DNA from: Dickeya aquatica
GTDB taxonomy: Bacteria > Pseudomonadota > Gammaproteobacteria > Enterobacterales > Enterobacteriaceae
Length of the DNA: 64,000 nt
Assembly (NCBI RefSeq): GCF_900095885.1
Contig: NZ_LT615367.1
Coordinates: 434,001 to 498,000 of the forward strand
Direction: 5' to 3'
The notes below the pieces were generated by a model. It ran no database searches, was not told where the DNA came from, and saw only the letters and a list, made by a program, of their open reading frames with translations. The translations under genes and the position numbers were made by a program. Of the stretch, positions 21,725 to 33,138 are shown piece after piece; position 1 is the stretch's first letter, and each line of letters starts with the position of its first letter.

Positions 21725-23020
21725 TTATACTTTTTCCTTTAAGAGGACCTTAACATGCTTTCCTGAGCTTTCATCAAAAACAATGACAGACTTTGGCGTG
21801 TTATGTGTTGGCTCTTCACGGGCAATTTCTTTTTGTTGAGAAACCAGAAATTCATAGTACGCGGTATCAGCCTCTACATCATTCACGCTGTAGCTCATGT
21901 ATTCTCTATTATTGATTGGCCAGTCAATAACATCATGACCGGGGATGTACTCTTTGTCGCGGCTGAGAAATATGATAGGCCGATTGACGGTAATGATATT
22001 TGCCATGTTGAATAAGGCATGTGCAACCCCACAGGGTATGACTAATTCTACATTAGGGTGAGGGGTAAATGTTAACTCTTCTTCAATAAACAGGGTATCC
22101 GAGCCTTTCCTCATATCAACCAGTTTTAATTTTATTTCATGATCCATTTTCCCTAAAAAGGTTAGATGATCCTCCTGACCTAAATGTAAACCATAAGAAT
22201 CAAAGTCATAATGCTGATTGCCATGCTCAACAATATACATTGGAGATTTTCGGGTTAACGGTACAATACAACTCTCTTTTCCCGTCTTTATTGATGGGGT
22301 TTCTCTGAATTCGACACCAGTAATTTTTGATTGGGGAAATTTTACTGTTGCACTGTCATCAATTTTTTCTCTTATCCTCAGATTGATTTTACTTCCATCA
22401 TCTAATAAGAACTCTCTGGTTTCTGAATGTTGGAATTTATGTTTTTTAAGGTTTTCCTGTTGGAACTCCCCGATACGATAATAGACAATGCTGGCTGCTT
22501 CCTCGGTCATTGGATGATAGCCATGTACCTCTGCTGGAGAAGTGTCTTCAGGGATATTAATCACGTCATTCCCTGGCGACCAGTTCAGATTGGCACTGGA
22601 TAATATATCAATATCTGGAAGGAAAAGTGTATATGAATTTAGCGTGAAGACATTTTCCAGGTTATGGAACGTATGGGCAACACCGGGTGGAATGATAAGG
22701 GTTTTAGAGGACGATGGCTTGATAGTAAATGTTAAAGCTTGCCTGAATGTTGGCGAATTCGCTCGGCAATCAATAAACTTGGCCAAAATAACCTGGTCTT
22801 CATGCCCCAGAAATGTGAGCGTATCTTGTTGCCCTAAATGAATTCCGTATTGTCCATATTTAAACTCACTCTCACCGTGAAATACAATGTTTATTGGGTA
22901 GGTTGTTGAAAAAGGTACGACAAATGAATCCGACTTACCGTTGTTAACTCGCCAGCGAGGAACCCAACGAAGGCCATCAATAGTTATTTTCTGGTTAATC
23001 GCATCAATTTCATTTTTCAT
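21725..23020 (-). CDS. Tandem-duplicated RmlC-like cupin protein, function unknown
   Basis: A 431-residue soluble protein built from two copies of one unit of roughly 200-220 residues (about 12-218 and 229-431). Matching blocks are YGIHLGQQD (58-66) with YGLHLGQED (276-284), LTFLG in both, PPGVAH (111-116) with PCGVAH (329-334), and PGNDVI (149-154) with PGHDVI (360-365). Each copy ends with a short basic beta-like tail. The P-x-GVAH block followed by a late PG-D region resembles dTDP-4-dehydrorhamnose 3,5-epimerase-like cupins, but no sugar-nucleotide pathway genes are adjacent, so epimerase activity is only a guess. It sits between the small-protein gene (52 bp upstream) and the MFS gene (9 bp downstream). 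AT-rich coding sequence suggests transfer. Confidence 0.7.
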   Translation of the reverse strand: MKNEIDAINQKITIDGLRWVPRWRVNNGKSDSFVVPFSTTYPINIVFHGESEFKYGQYGIHLGQQDTLTFLGHEDQVILAKFIDCRANSPTFRQALTFTIKPSSSKTLIIPPGVAHTFHNLENVFTLNSYTLFLPDIDILSSANLNWSPGNDVINIPEDTSPAEVHGYHPMTEEAASIVYYRIGEFQQENLKKHKFQHSETREFLLDDGSKINLRIREKIDDSATVKFPQSKITGVEFRETPSIKTGKESCIVPLTRKSPMYIVEHGNQHYDFDSYGLHLGQEDHLTFLGKMDHEIKLKLVDMRKGSDTLFIEEELTFTPHPNVELVIPCGVAHALFNMANIITVNRPIIFLSRDKEYIPGHDVIDWPINNREYMSYSVNDVEADTAYYEFLVSQQKEIAREEPTHNTPKSVIVFDESSGKHVKVLLKEKV

Positions 23021-23072
23021 TTAACGGCCTCTCCAATAAAATTGGGGCAATCATAAAGATTGCCCCTGGTCA

Positions 23073-23336
23073 TTAGATACTTACGATTTCAACATCGTAC
23101 CCGGCATTTTTAGCGCTCTTCATCAGTTCGCTGAGACTGCTGGTATTCAGTTGTGCATATTTATCGTCTGCCGGTGCATTTTTGATACCCGCTAAATAAG
23201 CGAGTTTATCAAAAGCAGCCGATGCAGTTGCTTTCGTCTGTAAAAGCATATCGGTAAAGCTATTACCTTCTACATCGTCGCTATTAACCATTTTCGGTGT
23301 TTTATACAAACTCGCGATGTCGTTAGCTTTGCTCAT
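23073..23336 (-). CDS. Small unrecognised 87-residue protein heading the cupin/MFS cassette
   Basis: The ATG at 23336 has GAGG seven bases upstream; a Met four codons earlier lacks a site. The product begins MSKANDIASLYKTPKMVNSD and ends NAGYDVEIVSI. It has no cysteine or tryptophan, no signal peptide and no membrane helix. It looks helical in the middle (MLLQTKATASAAFDKLAYLAG), then has a charged linker and a tail LSELMKSAKNAGYDVEIVSI that faintly recalls leader peptides of the Nif11/NHLP type (AK-x-AG-[YF]-D). The position as first gene before a modifying-enzyme-like protein and a transporter would fit a peptide precursor; it could equally be a small partner protein. The family is not recognised. 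Confidence 0.6.
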   Translation of the reverse strand: MSKANDIASLYKTPKMVNSDDVEGNSFTDMLLQTKATASAAFDKLAYLAGIKNAPADDKYAQLNTSSLSELMKSAKNAGYDVEIVSI

Positions 23337-24097
23337 AAAAAACCTCACTTCCTAGTTGAATGGTTTTAATAAATGCAGGTGAATTGTTAAAAAGATGTAT
23401 TTAAATATCATCTCGATAACATGAGTATCATTGGTTAAAGCAAACAGTCAATCAATAAATTGATGAATAAGAAAAATGATTGGAAGCGGATTTTAAGAAT
23501 GTCATATGCAGAAATGTAATTAATTTATATGAAATTATTTTTCTTGTGATTATATTTTTTTATCGGTTTTATTGCCATGAGTCTGATATAACGTTGTTCA
23601 GAATGGCATCCTTTAAAAAGAGCGTTTTAACAGCCTTTCTTAATACGACCGCACGTTAGTCAGTCTATTCTTTCCCAGAGGATGACCTGACGCCATCATT
23701 TATATGATTCACCCACAGTGAGCGAATCGGTTGATAAGCAATCCTGATTTCCGGGTTTTCCTCTTGCCTGGGCTGAGTTGGGCCTGACGTGTTGCCAGGT
23801 GAGTGACAGCAAAAATTGAGGAGGATCATTTTTGATAATGGCAGGCAATGTGTTGCGGCATTAGCACTAATTTTTGTGGGTGGCTCTCTGGCCGAGGTGC
23901 TATATCCGTGAAACGAATAATGCAATCAACAGGGCAGGGAAAAGAAGTGTGAAAATATAACCTAAAGATATTATTCCTTCGCTAATTAAAACAACAGTGT
24001 TGTTAAGTCGCTTTTTTATTTATAAAAATTATCTTGTCACAGAATATTAATTTTCCATACTTTATAGTCAATCACTCATCAGCCGATGAGGTATGTC
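23337..24097. other. Long AT-rich gap between the small-protein cassette and cas3
   Basis: About 760 bp hold the divergent promoters of the leftward cassette and of cas3. The segment 23450-23600 is very AT-rich, as expected for H-NS-bound DNA. A leftward open frame at 23665-23925 (86 codons) has no start context or recognisable domain, and I regard it as remnant or chance. No RNA gene or inverted repeat of an insertion sequence was recognised. Confidence 0.5.
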
Positions 24098-26839
24098 ATG
24101 CCTGAGGCAGTCCATTTGGAGCGGTTATTTGCACCTTATTTTCATTATTGGGGTAAAGCACAGTCGTCTTCTGAAAATGAAAACACTGCGCCGTATCATT
24201 TATTGCCTTATCACTGTCTGGATGTGGCGGCCTGTGGTTATTGGCTGGTGAAACATCATCGTTTTCATGTTCACGGGCACATGCGGTCGCTGGGATTAGA
24301 GGAAGAGCGCGCCGCGTTATGGCTGGCATGGTTTTTGGCCTGGCACGATATCGGTAAATTTGCCCGCAGTTTTCAACGGCTATACCAGAACCCTGATGCG
24401 CCGCTGGTGCGTGCCACCGGGCATGCGTCGCCAGTGCGGCATGATTCGCTAGGGCTATGGTTATGGCGTCATCGGCTCTACGAGCGCTGGGAGCAGGACG
24501 CAGGCTGGCTACCGGCGGTTGCCCGCGCGGATAAATTCCATCATGTGATGGATCAGTGGCTGCGCTTGATGTGCGGCCACCATGGTCAGCCGCCGCTGGA
24601 AGACGATAACGGTGCGCTGGCGTTTCACCCGGATGACATTCTGGCAGCGCAGGCTTACCTGACCGATTTGCGCACGGTGTTCCCGCAGTTAACCGCGTTT
24701 CCCGATGCGTTTAGCGATAAAAGCTGGCGCGCGCTTTTGCAGCAGCGCAGCTGGCCGCTGGCCGGTTGTGTGGTACTGGCGGACTGGATAGGCTCCTCAC
24801 AGGCCGATTTCCCTTATTGCTCACAGCCGATGGCGCTGGCGGATTACTGGCGTGAATATGCGTTACCGCAGGCGGAAAACGCGGTGCTGCGTCTGCCCGC
24901 CGCCTGCGACGTTGCGCCGTTTCAGGGCATGCCAGCGCTGTTTCCTTTTATTAGCCAGCCGACACCGTTGCAGCAGCAGGCCATGACGGTGGATATCAGC
25001 ACGCCCGGCCCGCAGCTTTTTTTACTGGAAGACGTCACCGGGGCAGGCAAGACCGAGGCGGCATTGGTGCTGACGCATCGCTTATTGAGCGCCGGATATG
25101 GCGACGGGCTGTATGTCGGCCTGCCGACCATGGCGACCGCTAACGCCATGTACCGCCGGTTATCGCAAGCCTATCGCACACTGTTTAGCGAGTCCGGTTT
25201 GCCTTCGCTGATGCTGGCGCACGGCGCGCGCGATATGGTGGCGGATTTCCGGTTGTCGTTATGGGGCGCAGAGCAGGCCGGGCCGGTGCGCTACGGCCCG
25301 GATGAAGGGAGCGCCAGTGCCGCGTGCAACCAGTGGTTTGCCGATTCGCGCAAGAAAGCGCTGCTGGCCGATGTGGGCGTCGGCACGCTCGATCAGGCAT
25401 TGATGGCGGTGATGCCGTTTCGGCACCAGTCGCTGCGCCTGTTGGGGTTGAGCGGCAAAATCCTGCTGCTGGACGAGGTGCATGCATACGATGCCTACAC
25501 CGGCCGCTTGCTGGAAAACCTGCTGGCTTTCCACGCCAGCCAGGGCGGCAGTGCGATCGTTCTGACGGCTACGCTTGCGGCATCGCAGCGCGAGCGGTTG
25601 GTGCAGGCGTTTTACCGGGGTGTGCAGCAACCGGCTGGTCAACTGGCAGAGCAGGCCGACTATCCGTGGTTTACCCAGGTCAATGCGCAGGCGCTGCATG
25701 AATGGCCGGTGGCAACCCGTGCCGAGGTGCGCCGTACCGTCGAGGTGGCGTGGTTATCCCAGCGTGCTGAGGCCATTGAGCGCATTCGTCAGGCGGTGGC
25801 GAGCGGGCTGTGTGTCTGTTGGGTGCGCAACACGGTGGACGACGCGATAACCGCCTGGCAACAACTGTGTCAGGGCGGTGAGATAGCCGCAGATGACGTG
25901 TTGCTGTTCCACAGCCGGTTTGCGTTTTGTGACCGTATCGCGATTGAAGACAGGGCGATTGAGCGCTTTGGCAAACACAGCAACGGCGAGACGCGGAGCG
26001 GCAAGGTGCTGATTGCCACGCAGGTGGTCGAGCAATCGCTGGATATCGATGTGGACGTGATGATAAGCGACCTGGCACCGGTGGATTTGTTAATCCAGCG
26101 CGCGGGGCGGTTGCAACGGCATATTCGCCGGGCGGACGGGCGCTGTAAACCGCCGGGTGACGACGCGCCAGCGCGGGACGCGCGCGCCGCGCCGGTGTTG
26201 TGGGTGCTGGCCCCGGCGTGGCAACCGGATGCCGGGCGCGACTGGCTGGGCGCGGAATTGCGTGGCACCGGTGCGGTGTATTCGCATCAGGCGGTGTTGT
26301 GGCGCACCCAGGCAATACTGCGTGAGCGCGGGGCGTTACGCATGCCGGATGAGGCGCGCTTGCTGATAGACAGCGTGTATGAGCAGCGTATTGCGGCCCC
26401 TGCCATACTGGAGGAGGGGGATTATCAGGCGCAAGGCAAGCAACTGGGCGATCGCACCGTTGCGGCGCAATCTTCGCTGACGTTTTCATTGGGGTACTGC
26501 GTGGCCGCCGCACAGCGCGGCTGGAGTGATGACGCCGAGCTGTTCACCCGCACAGGCGAAGAATCGCAGGATGTGTATCTGGCCTGGCGTGCCGAGAGTG
26601 GTGATGCGCTACCGCAGCCCTACGCTGGCGACGGCGAGTTTAGCTGGGAGAGAAGCCGCCTGTCGGTACGCAAGAACTGGTGGCAGCAACACCAAAACGG
26701 CTGGCCGACGTTACAGGGCGATGAACTGGAACGCTTCCGGCAACACCTGCATCGCCCCGGCGCGCAGGTATTACTGCTCACGCCGGGTGAGGCGGCGCAT
26801 TACTACCGTGCAGACACCGGGTTGGTTGCGGCGGACTGA
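24098..26839 (+). CDS. cas3: Cas3, type I-E HD nuclease-helicase
   Basis: Recruited by Cascade to nick and degrade invader DNA. The 913-residue protein (E. coli 888) has an N-terminal HD nuclease domain (AWFLAWHDIGKFARSF, HD at about 83-84), then an SF2 helicase with Walker A EDVTGAGKTEAA, DEVH box LLDEVHAYD, motif III LTATLAA and motif VI LIQRAGRLQRH. I chose ATG 24098 because TGAGGT precedes it at seven bases; an ATG four codons upstream has no site. It is separated from casA by 275 bp without a convincing gene, so casA probably has its own promoter. Confidence 0.96.
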   Translation: MPEAVHLERLFAPYFHYWGKAQSSSENENTAPYHLLPYHCLDVAACGYWLVKHHRFHVHGHMRSLGLEEERAALWLAWFLAWHDIGKFARSFQRLYQNPDAPLVRATGHASPVRHDSLGLWLWRHRLYERWEQDAGWLPAVARADKFHHVMDQWLRLMCGHHGQPPLEDDNGALAFHPDDILAAQAYLTDLRTVFPQLTAFPDAFSDKSWRALLQQRSWPLAGCVVLADWIGSSQADFPYCSQPMALADYWREYALPQAENAVLRLPAACDVAPFQGMPALFPFISQPTPLQQQAMTVDISTPGPQLFLLEDVTGAGKTEAALVLTHRLLSAGYGDGLYVGLPTMATANAMYRRLSQAYRTLFSESGLPSLMLAHGARDMVADFRLSLWGAEQAGPVRYGPDEGSASAACNQWFADSRKKALLADVGVGTLDQALMAVMPFRHQSLRLLGLSGKILLLDEVHAYDAYTGRLLENLLAFHASQGGSAIVLTATLAASQRERLVQAFYRGVQQPAGQLAEQADYPWFTQVNAQALHEWPVATRAEVRRTVEVAWLSQRAEAIERIRQAVASGLCVCWVRNTVDDAITAWQQLCQGGEIAADDVLLFHSRFAFCDRIAIEDRAIERFGKHSNGETRSGKVLIATQVVEQSLDIDVDVMISDLAPVDLLIQRAGRLQRHIRRADGRCKPPGDDAPARDARAAPVLWVLAPAWQPDAGRDWLGAELRGTGAVYSHQAVLWRTQAILRERGALRMPDEARLLIDSVYEQRIAAPAILEEGDYQAQGKQLGDRTVAAQSSLTFSLGYCVAAAQRGWSDDAELFTRTGEESQDVYLAWRAESGDALPQPYAGDGEFSWERSRLSVRKNWWQQHQNGWPTLQGDELERFRQHLHRPGAQVLLLTPGEAAHYYRADTGLVAAD

Positions 26840-27102
26840 ATAGCAAAGTAGCCGGGTAATAGGGTGCTTTTAAGGTTGTAAACAAGAAATGCTCCATCGT
26901 TACCGGCATCAATTTGTCTTTATACCCATGGAGCTGTTGGTCACAGCTTCAACGTAACAAGGCTGTTTTTAAAAGATTTTTTGCTGCTCAGGCAGTTTTT
27001 GTTCACCGGGAAACATCGGTGCCGCTGGCGCGGACTCTGGCCGCGCGGAGGCAGAAAACAATAACAGGAATCATGACGACCTCACGGATGAGGCCTTACT
27101 GA

Positions 27103-29373
<2,271 letters not shown>

Positions 29374-29377
<4 letters not shown>

Positions 29378-30435
29378 CCACCTTTATTCAACTGCATTTT
29401 TTGACGGCTTACGCACCCGCTAACCTTAACCGCGACGACGCCGGTCGCCCGAAAACCGCGCTGGTCGGCGGCGTGGAGCGGCTGCGGGTGTCATCACAGA
29501 GCCTTAAGCGCGCCTGGCGCACTTCGGCGGTGTTTGAAAACGCGCTGGGCGAGCACATCGGCAAGCGCACCCGGCGGCTGGGGCGCGAGGTGTATCAGCA
29601 ACTGATTGATGGTGGCGTCACCACCAAAACCGCCGAAGAAGCGGCGAAAGAGATTGCCGGGCAGTTCGGCAAACTGAAAAAAGAAGAAAAAAACAGCAAG
29701 GATCCGCTGGAAAAATACGACATCGAGCAACTGGCGCACATCAGCGTGCCGGAGCGGGCGCATATAGACCAACTGGTGGCGACGTTGATTGCCGAAAATC
29801 GCAAACCCAACAGCGAAGAGCTGAAACTGCTGCGCAAAGCGGTGGCGAGCGTCGATATTGCGCTGTTTGGCCGCATGCTGGCTTCCAGCCCGGAGTTCAA
29901 CGTGGAAGCGGCCTGTCAGGTGGCGCACGCGCTGGGCGTCAGCGCAGTCACGGTAGAAGATGACTTTTTCACGGCGGTGGATGACCTTAACACCGGTGAT
30001 GACAACAGCGGCTCTGGTCACATGGGCGAGCAGGGCTTTGCCTCGGCGTTGTTCTATCAGTACATCTGCATCGACCGCGATCGGCTGCTGGAAAACCTCA
30101 GCGGTGATGACGCGTTAGTGCAGCGCACATTGCGGGCGCTGGGCGAAACGGCGCTGACCGTGTCGCCGACCGGCAAGCAAAATAGCTTTGCCTCCCGCGC
30201 CTACGCCTCTTACGTGCTGGCAGAACGGGGGGCGGCACAGCCGCGTGCGCTGTCAGTGGCATTCTTTAAACCGGTGCGTGGCGAGGAACCGCTGGAAACC
30301 GCCATCACCGCGCTGAAAAGCCAACAGGAGAAGTTCAACCGCGCTTACGGCGCTGACGGCATGAGCGATTACGTGCTGAATGTTGAAGCCGGTGTCGGCA
30401 GCCTGCCGCAACTGTTGGATTTCATCAGCCAGTGA
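29374..30435 (+). CDS. casC: CasC (Cas7e/Cse4), Cascade backbone
   Basis: Six copies form the Cascade helical backbone along the crRNA. The 353-residue protein (E. coli 363) starts MTTFIQLHFLTAYAPANLNR and shows the family motif LRVSSQSLKRAWRTS. A Lys/Glu-rich stretch (GKLKKEEKNSKDPLEKYDIE) lies in the thumb/insert region. The ATG overlaps the casB stop by 4 bp. Confidence 0.96.
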
Positions 30436-30442
30436 GGTTGGC

Positions 30443-31180
30443 ATGACCGAGTATCTGGTATTTCAGCTGTACGCGCCGCTGGCCTCCTGGGGGGAACCGG
30501 CGGTGGGTGAGGTGCGCCATACCTCACCCGTGCCGAGCCGTTCTGCGCTGCTGGGGTTGCTGGCGGCGGCACTCGGCATCCGCCGCGAGGAAGACGCGCG
30601 CTTGGCACAGTTTAACGCGCACTACCGTTTCGCGGTGCGAATGCTTTCTCGCCGGGAAGGGTGGCTGCGTGATTACCACACTGTGCAGATGCCGCGCGAA
30701 GAGCGCAAACGGGTACGCCATACCCGGCGTGATGAGCTGTGCTCTGACCCGGAGCAGGGGCTGGAAACGCTGTTGAGCGCCCGTGAATACCGCTGTGATG
30801 CGTATTACCACGTGGCGGTGAGTGTGACCGAGGGCGCGCCCGTCACCCTCTCGCAACTGGCGCAGGCGCTGCGCACCCCGGTGTTCCCGCTCTATCTCGG
30901 TCGCAAAAGTTGCCCGCTGGCGTTGCCGCTGGCGCCGCATCTGCTGCGTGGGTCGCTGGCCGAGGTGTGGCGGCAGGTTGACGATACGCCATTGCTCAAC
31001 GACCCGGCATTGGCGTTTATCAACCAACCTGACGGCAGTTGCTACTGGGAACCGGGTGAGGATGTTGACGCAGAGGGGGCGGTGATGGCGGTAGATCGCT
31101 GCGACCAGCCCACCAGCCGTCGGCGCTGGCAGTTCACCACTCGGATACAGTGCCACGGCGTACTGAAAGGAGGTCAGTAA
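30443..31180 (+). CDS. casD: CasD (Cas5e), crRNA 5'-handle subunit
   Basis: Caps the 5' handle of crRNA in Cascade. The ATG at 30443, 7 bp after casC and behind TGAGG, gives 245 residues (E. coli 224) beginning MTEYLVFQLYAPLASWGEPA, the conserved Cas5 start; longer frames upstream overlap casC and are not supported. PSRSALLGLLAAALG is the expected helix. Its stop shares one base with casE. Confidence 0.95.
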   Translation: MTEYLVFQLYAPLASWGEPAVGEVRHTSPVPSRSALLGLLAAALGIRREEDARLAQFNAHYRFAVRMLSRREGWLRDYHTVQMPREERKRVRHTRRDELCSDPEQGLETLLSAREYRCDAYYHVAVSVTEGAPVTLSQLAQALRTPVFPLYLGRKSCPLALPLAPHLLRGSLAEVWRQVDDTPLLNDPALAFINQPDGSCYWEPGEDVDAEGAVMAVDRCDQPTSRRRWQFTTRIQCHGVLKGGQ

Positions 31181-31827
31181 TGTTCTTTTCCCGTGTCACG
31201 CTGCAACCGGCGGCGCTGCCGTCGGCGATGGCGGCGAAATGGCTGACATCGCCGGTGTATGCCAGCCACCAGTGGTTGTGGCAATTGTTCCCGCAGGAGC
31301 AGCAGCGCCGCTTTTTGTTTCGCCAGGACTCCCATCCTGGGGCCAGCCGCTATTACCTGCTTTCGGCCTGCGCGCCCCGGCCAGATCACAACCTGTTTGT
31401 GGTGGACACCAAGCCGTGGCAACCGCAACTGAACGCCGGGATGCAACTGGCGTTTTCCCTGCGCGCCAACCCGGTGGTGACGCGCCAGAAAAAGCGCAGC
31501 GATGTGCTGATGGATGCCAAACATCAGGCCAAAGCACAGGGCGCGAGCCCGGCGGAAATCTGGCCGCGCCAGCAGCAGGCGGCAGCCGACTGGCTGGTGC
31601 GTCAGGGCGAGCAGTGGGGGTTTGAGGTCAATGCCTGTCGCGTTGACGGCTACCAGCGTCATCAACTGTATAAACCGCGCCAGAGCGCACCGGTAAGCTT
31701 CAGCTCGGTGGATTTTGACGGCTTGCTGCGCATCACCGACGCCGGGCGTTTTGCACAGGCGGTCAGCCAGGGGCTGGGGAAAAGCCGGGCGCTGGGGTGC
31801 GGGCTGTTGCTATTGCGTCGTGCCTGA
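31180..31827 (+). CDS. casE: CasE (Cas6e), pre-crRNA endoribonuclease
   Basis: Cuts the repeat RNA hairpin to make crRNA and stays bound to the 3' handle. The ATG at 31180 overlaps the casD stop (TAATG) and gives 215 residues (E. coli 199). The likely catalytic His is residue 30 in VYASHQWLWQLFP, aligned with E. coli His20. The C-terminal glycine-rich loop GLGKSRALGCGLLLL is present. Confidence 0.95.
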   Translation: MFFSRVTLQPAALPSAMAAKWLTSPVYASHQWLWQLFPQEQQRRFLFRQDSHPGASRYYLLSACAPRPDHNLFVVDTKPWQPQLNAGMQLAFSLRANPVVTRQKKRSDVLMDAKHQAKAQGASPAEIWPRQQQAAADWLVRQGEQWGFEVNACRVDGYQRHQLYKPRQSAPVSFSSVDFDGLLRITDAGRFAQAVSQGLGKSRALGCGLLLLRRA

Positions 31828-31840
31828 GCGGGAGGCGGCT

Positions 31841-33054
<1,214 letters not shown>

Positions 33055-33138
33055 GTTAGCGCTCTTTAACAACCGGGAAAAATCGGTAGAATTTTCCAGT
33101 CTTTAAAATACCTTATAAAACAGGTATCTACTTTTAGA
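33055..33138 (+). promoter_or_regulatory. CRISPR leader
   Basis: An 84-bp AT-rich stretch between the cas2 stop and the first repeat, with GCTCTTTAACAA near its start and T/A-rich runs. Its position beside cas2 and the intact first repeat mark it as the leader, carrying the array promoter and the integration-host-factor region known in type I-E. The degenerate last repeat at the far end agrees with this polarity. Confidence 0.8.

Noticed and set aside
23665..23925. An 86-codon leftward frame upstream of cas3, considered as a transposase remnant.
   Set aside because: No transposase motif could be recognised in any frame and no terminal inverted repeats were seen.
26914..27102. A 62-codon frame between cas3 and casA.
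   Set aside because: No ribosome site, domain or typical codon use; the gap is better explained as the casA promoter region.
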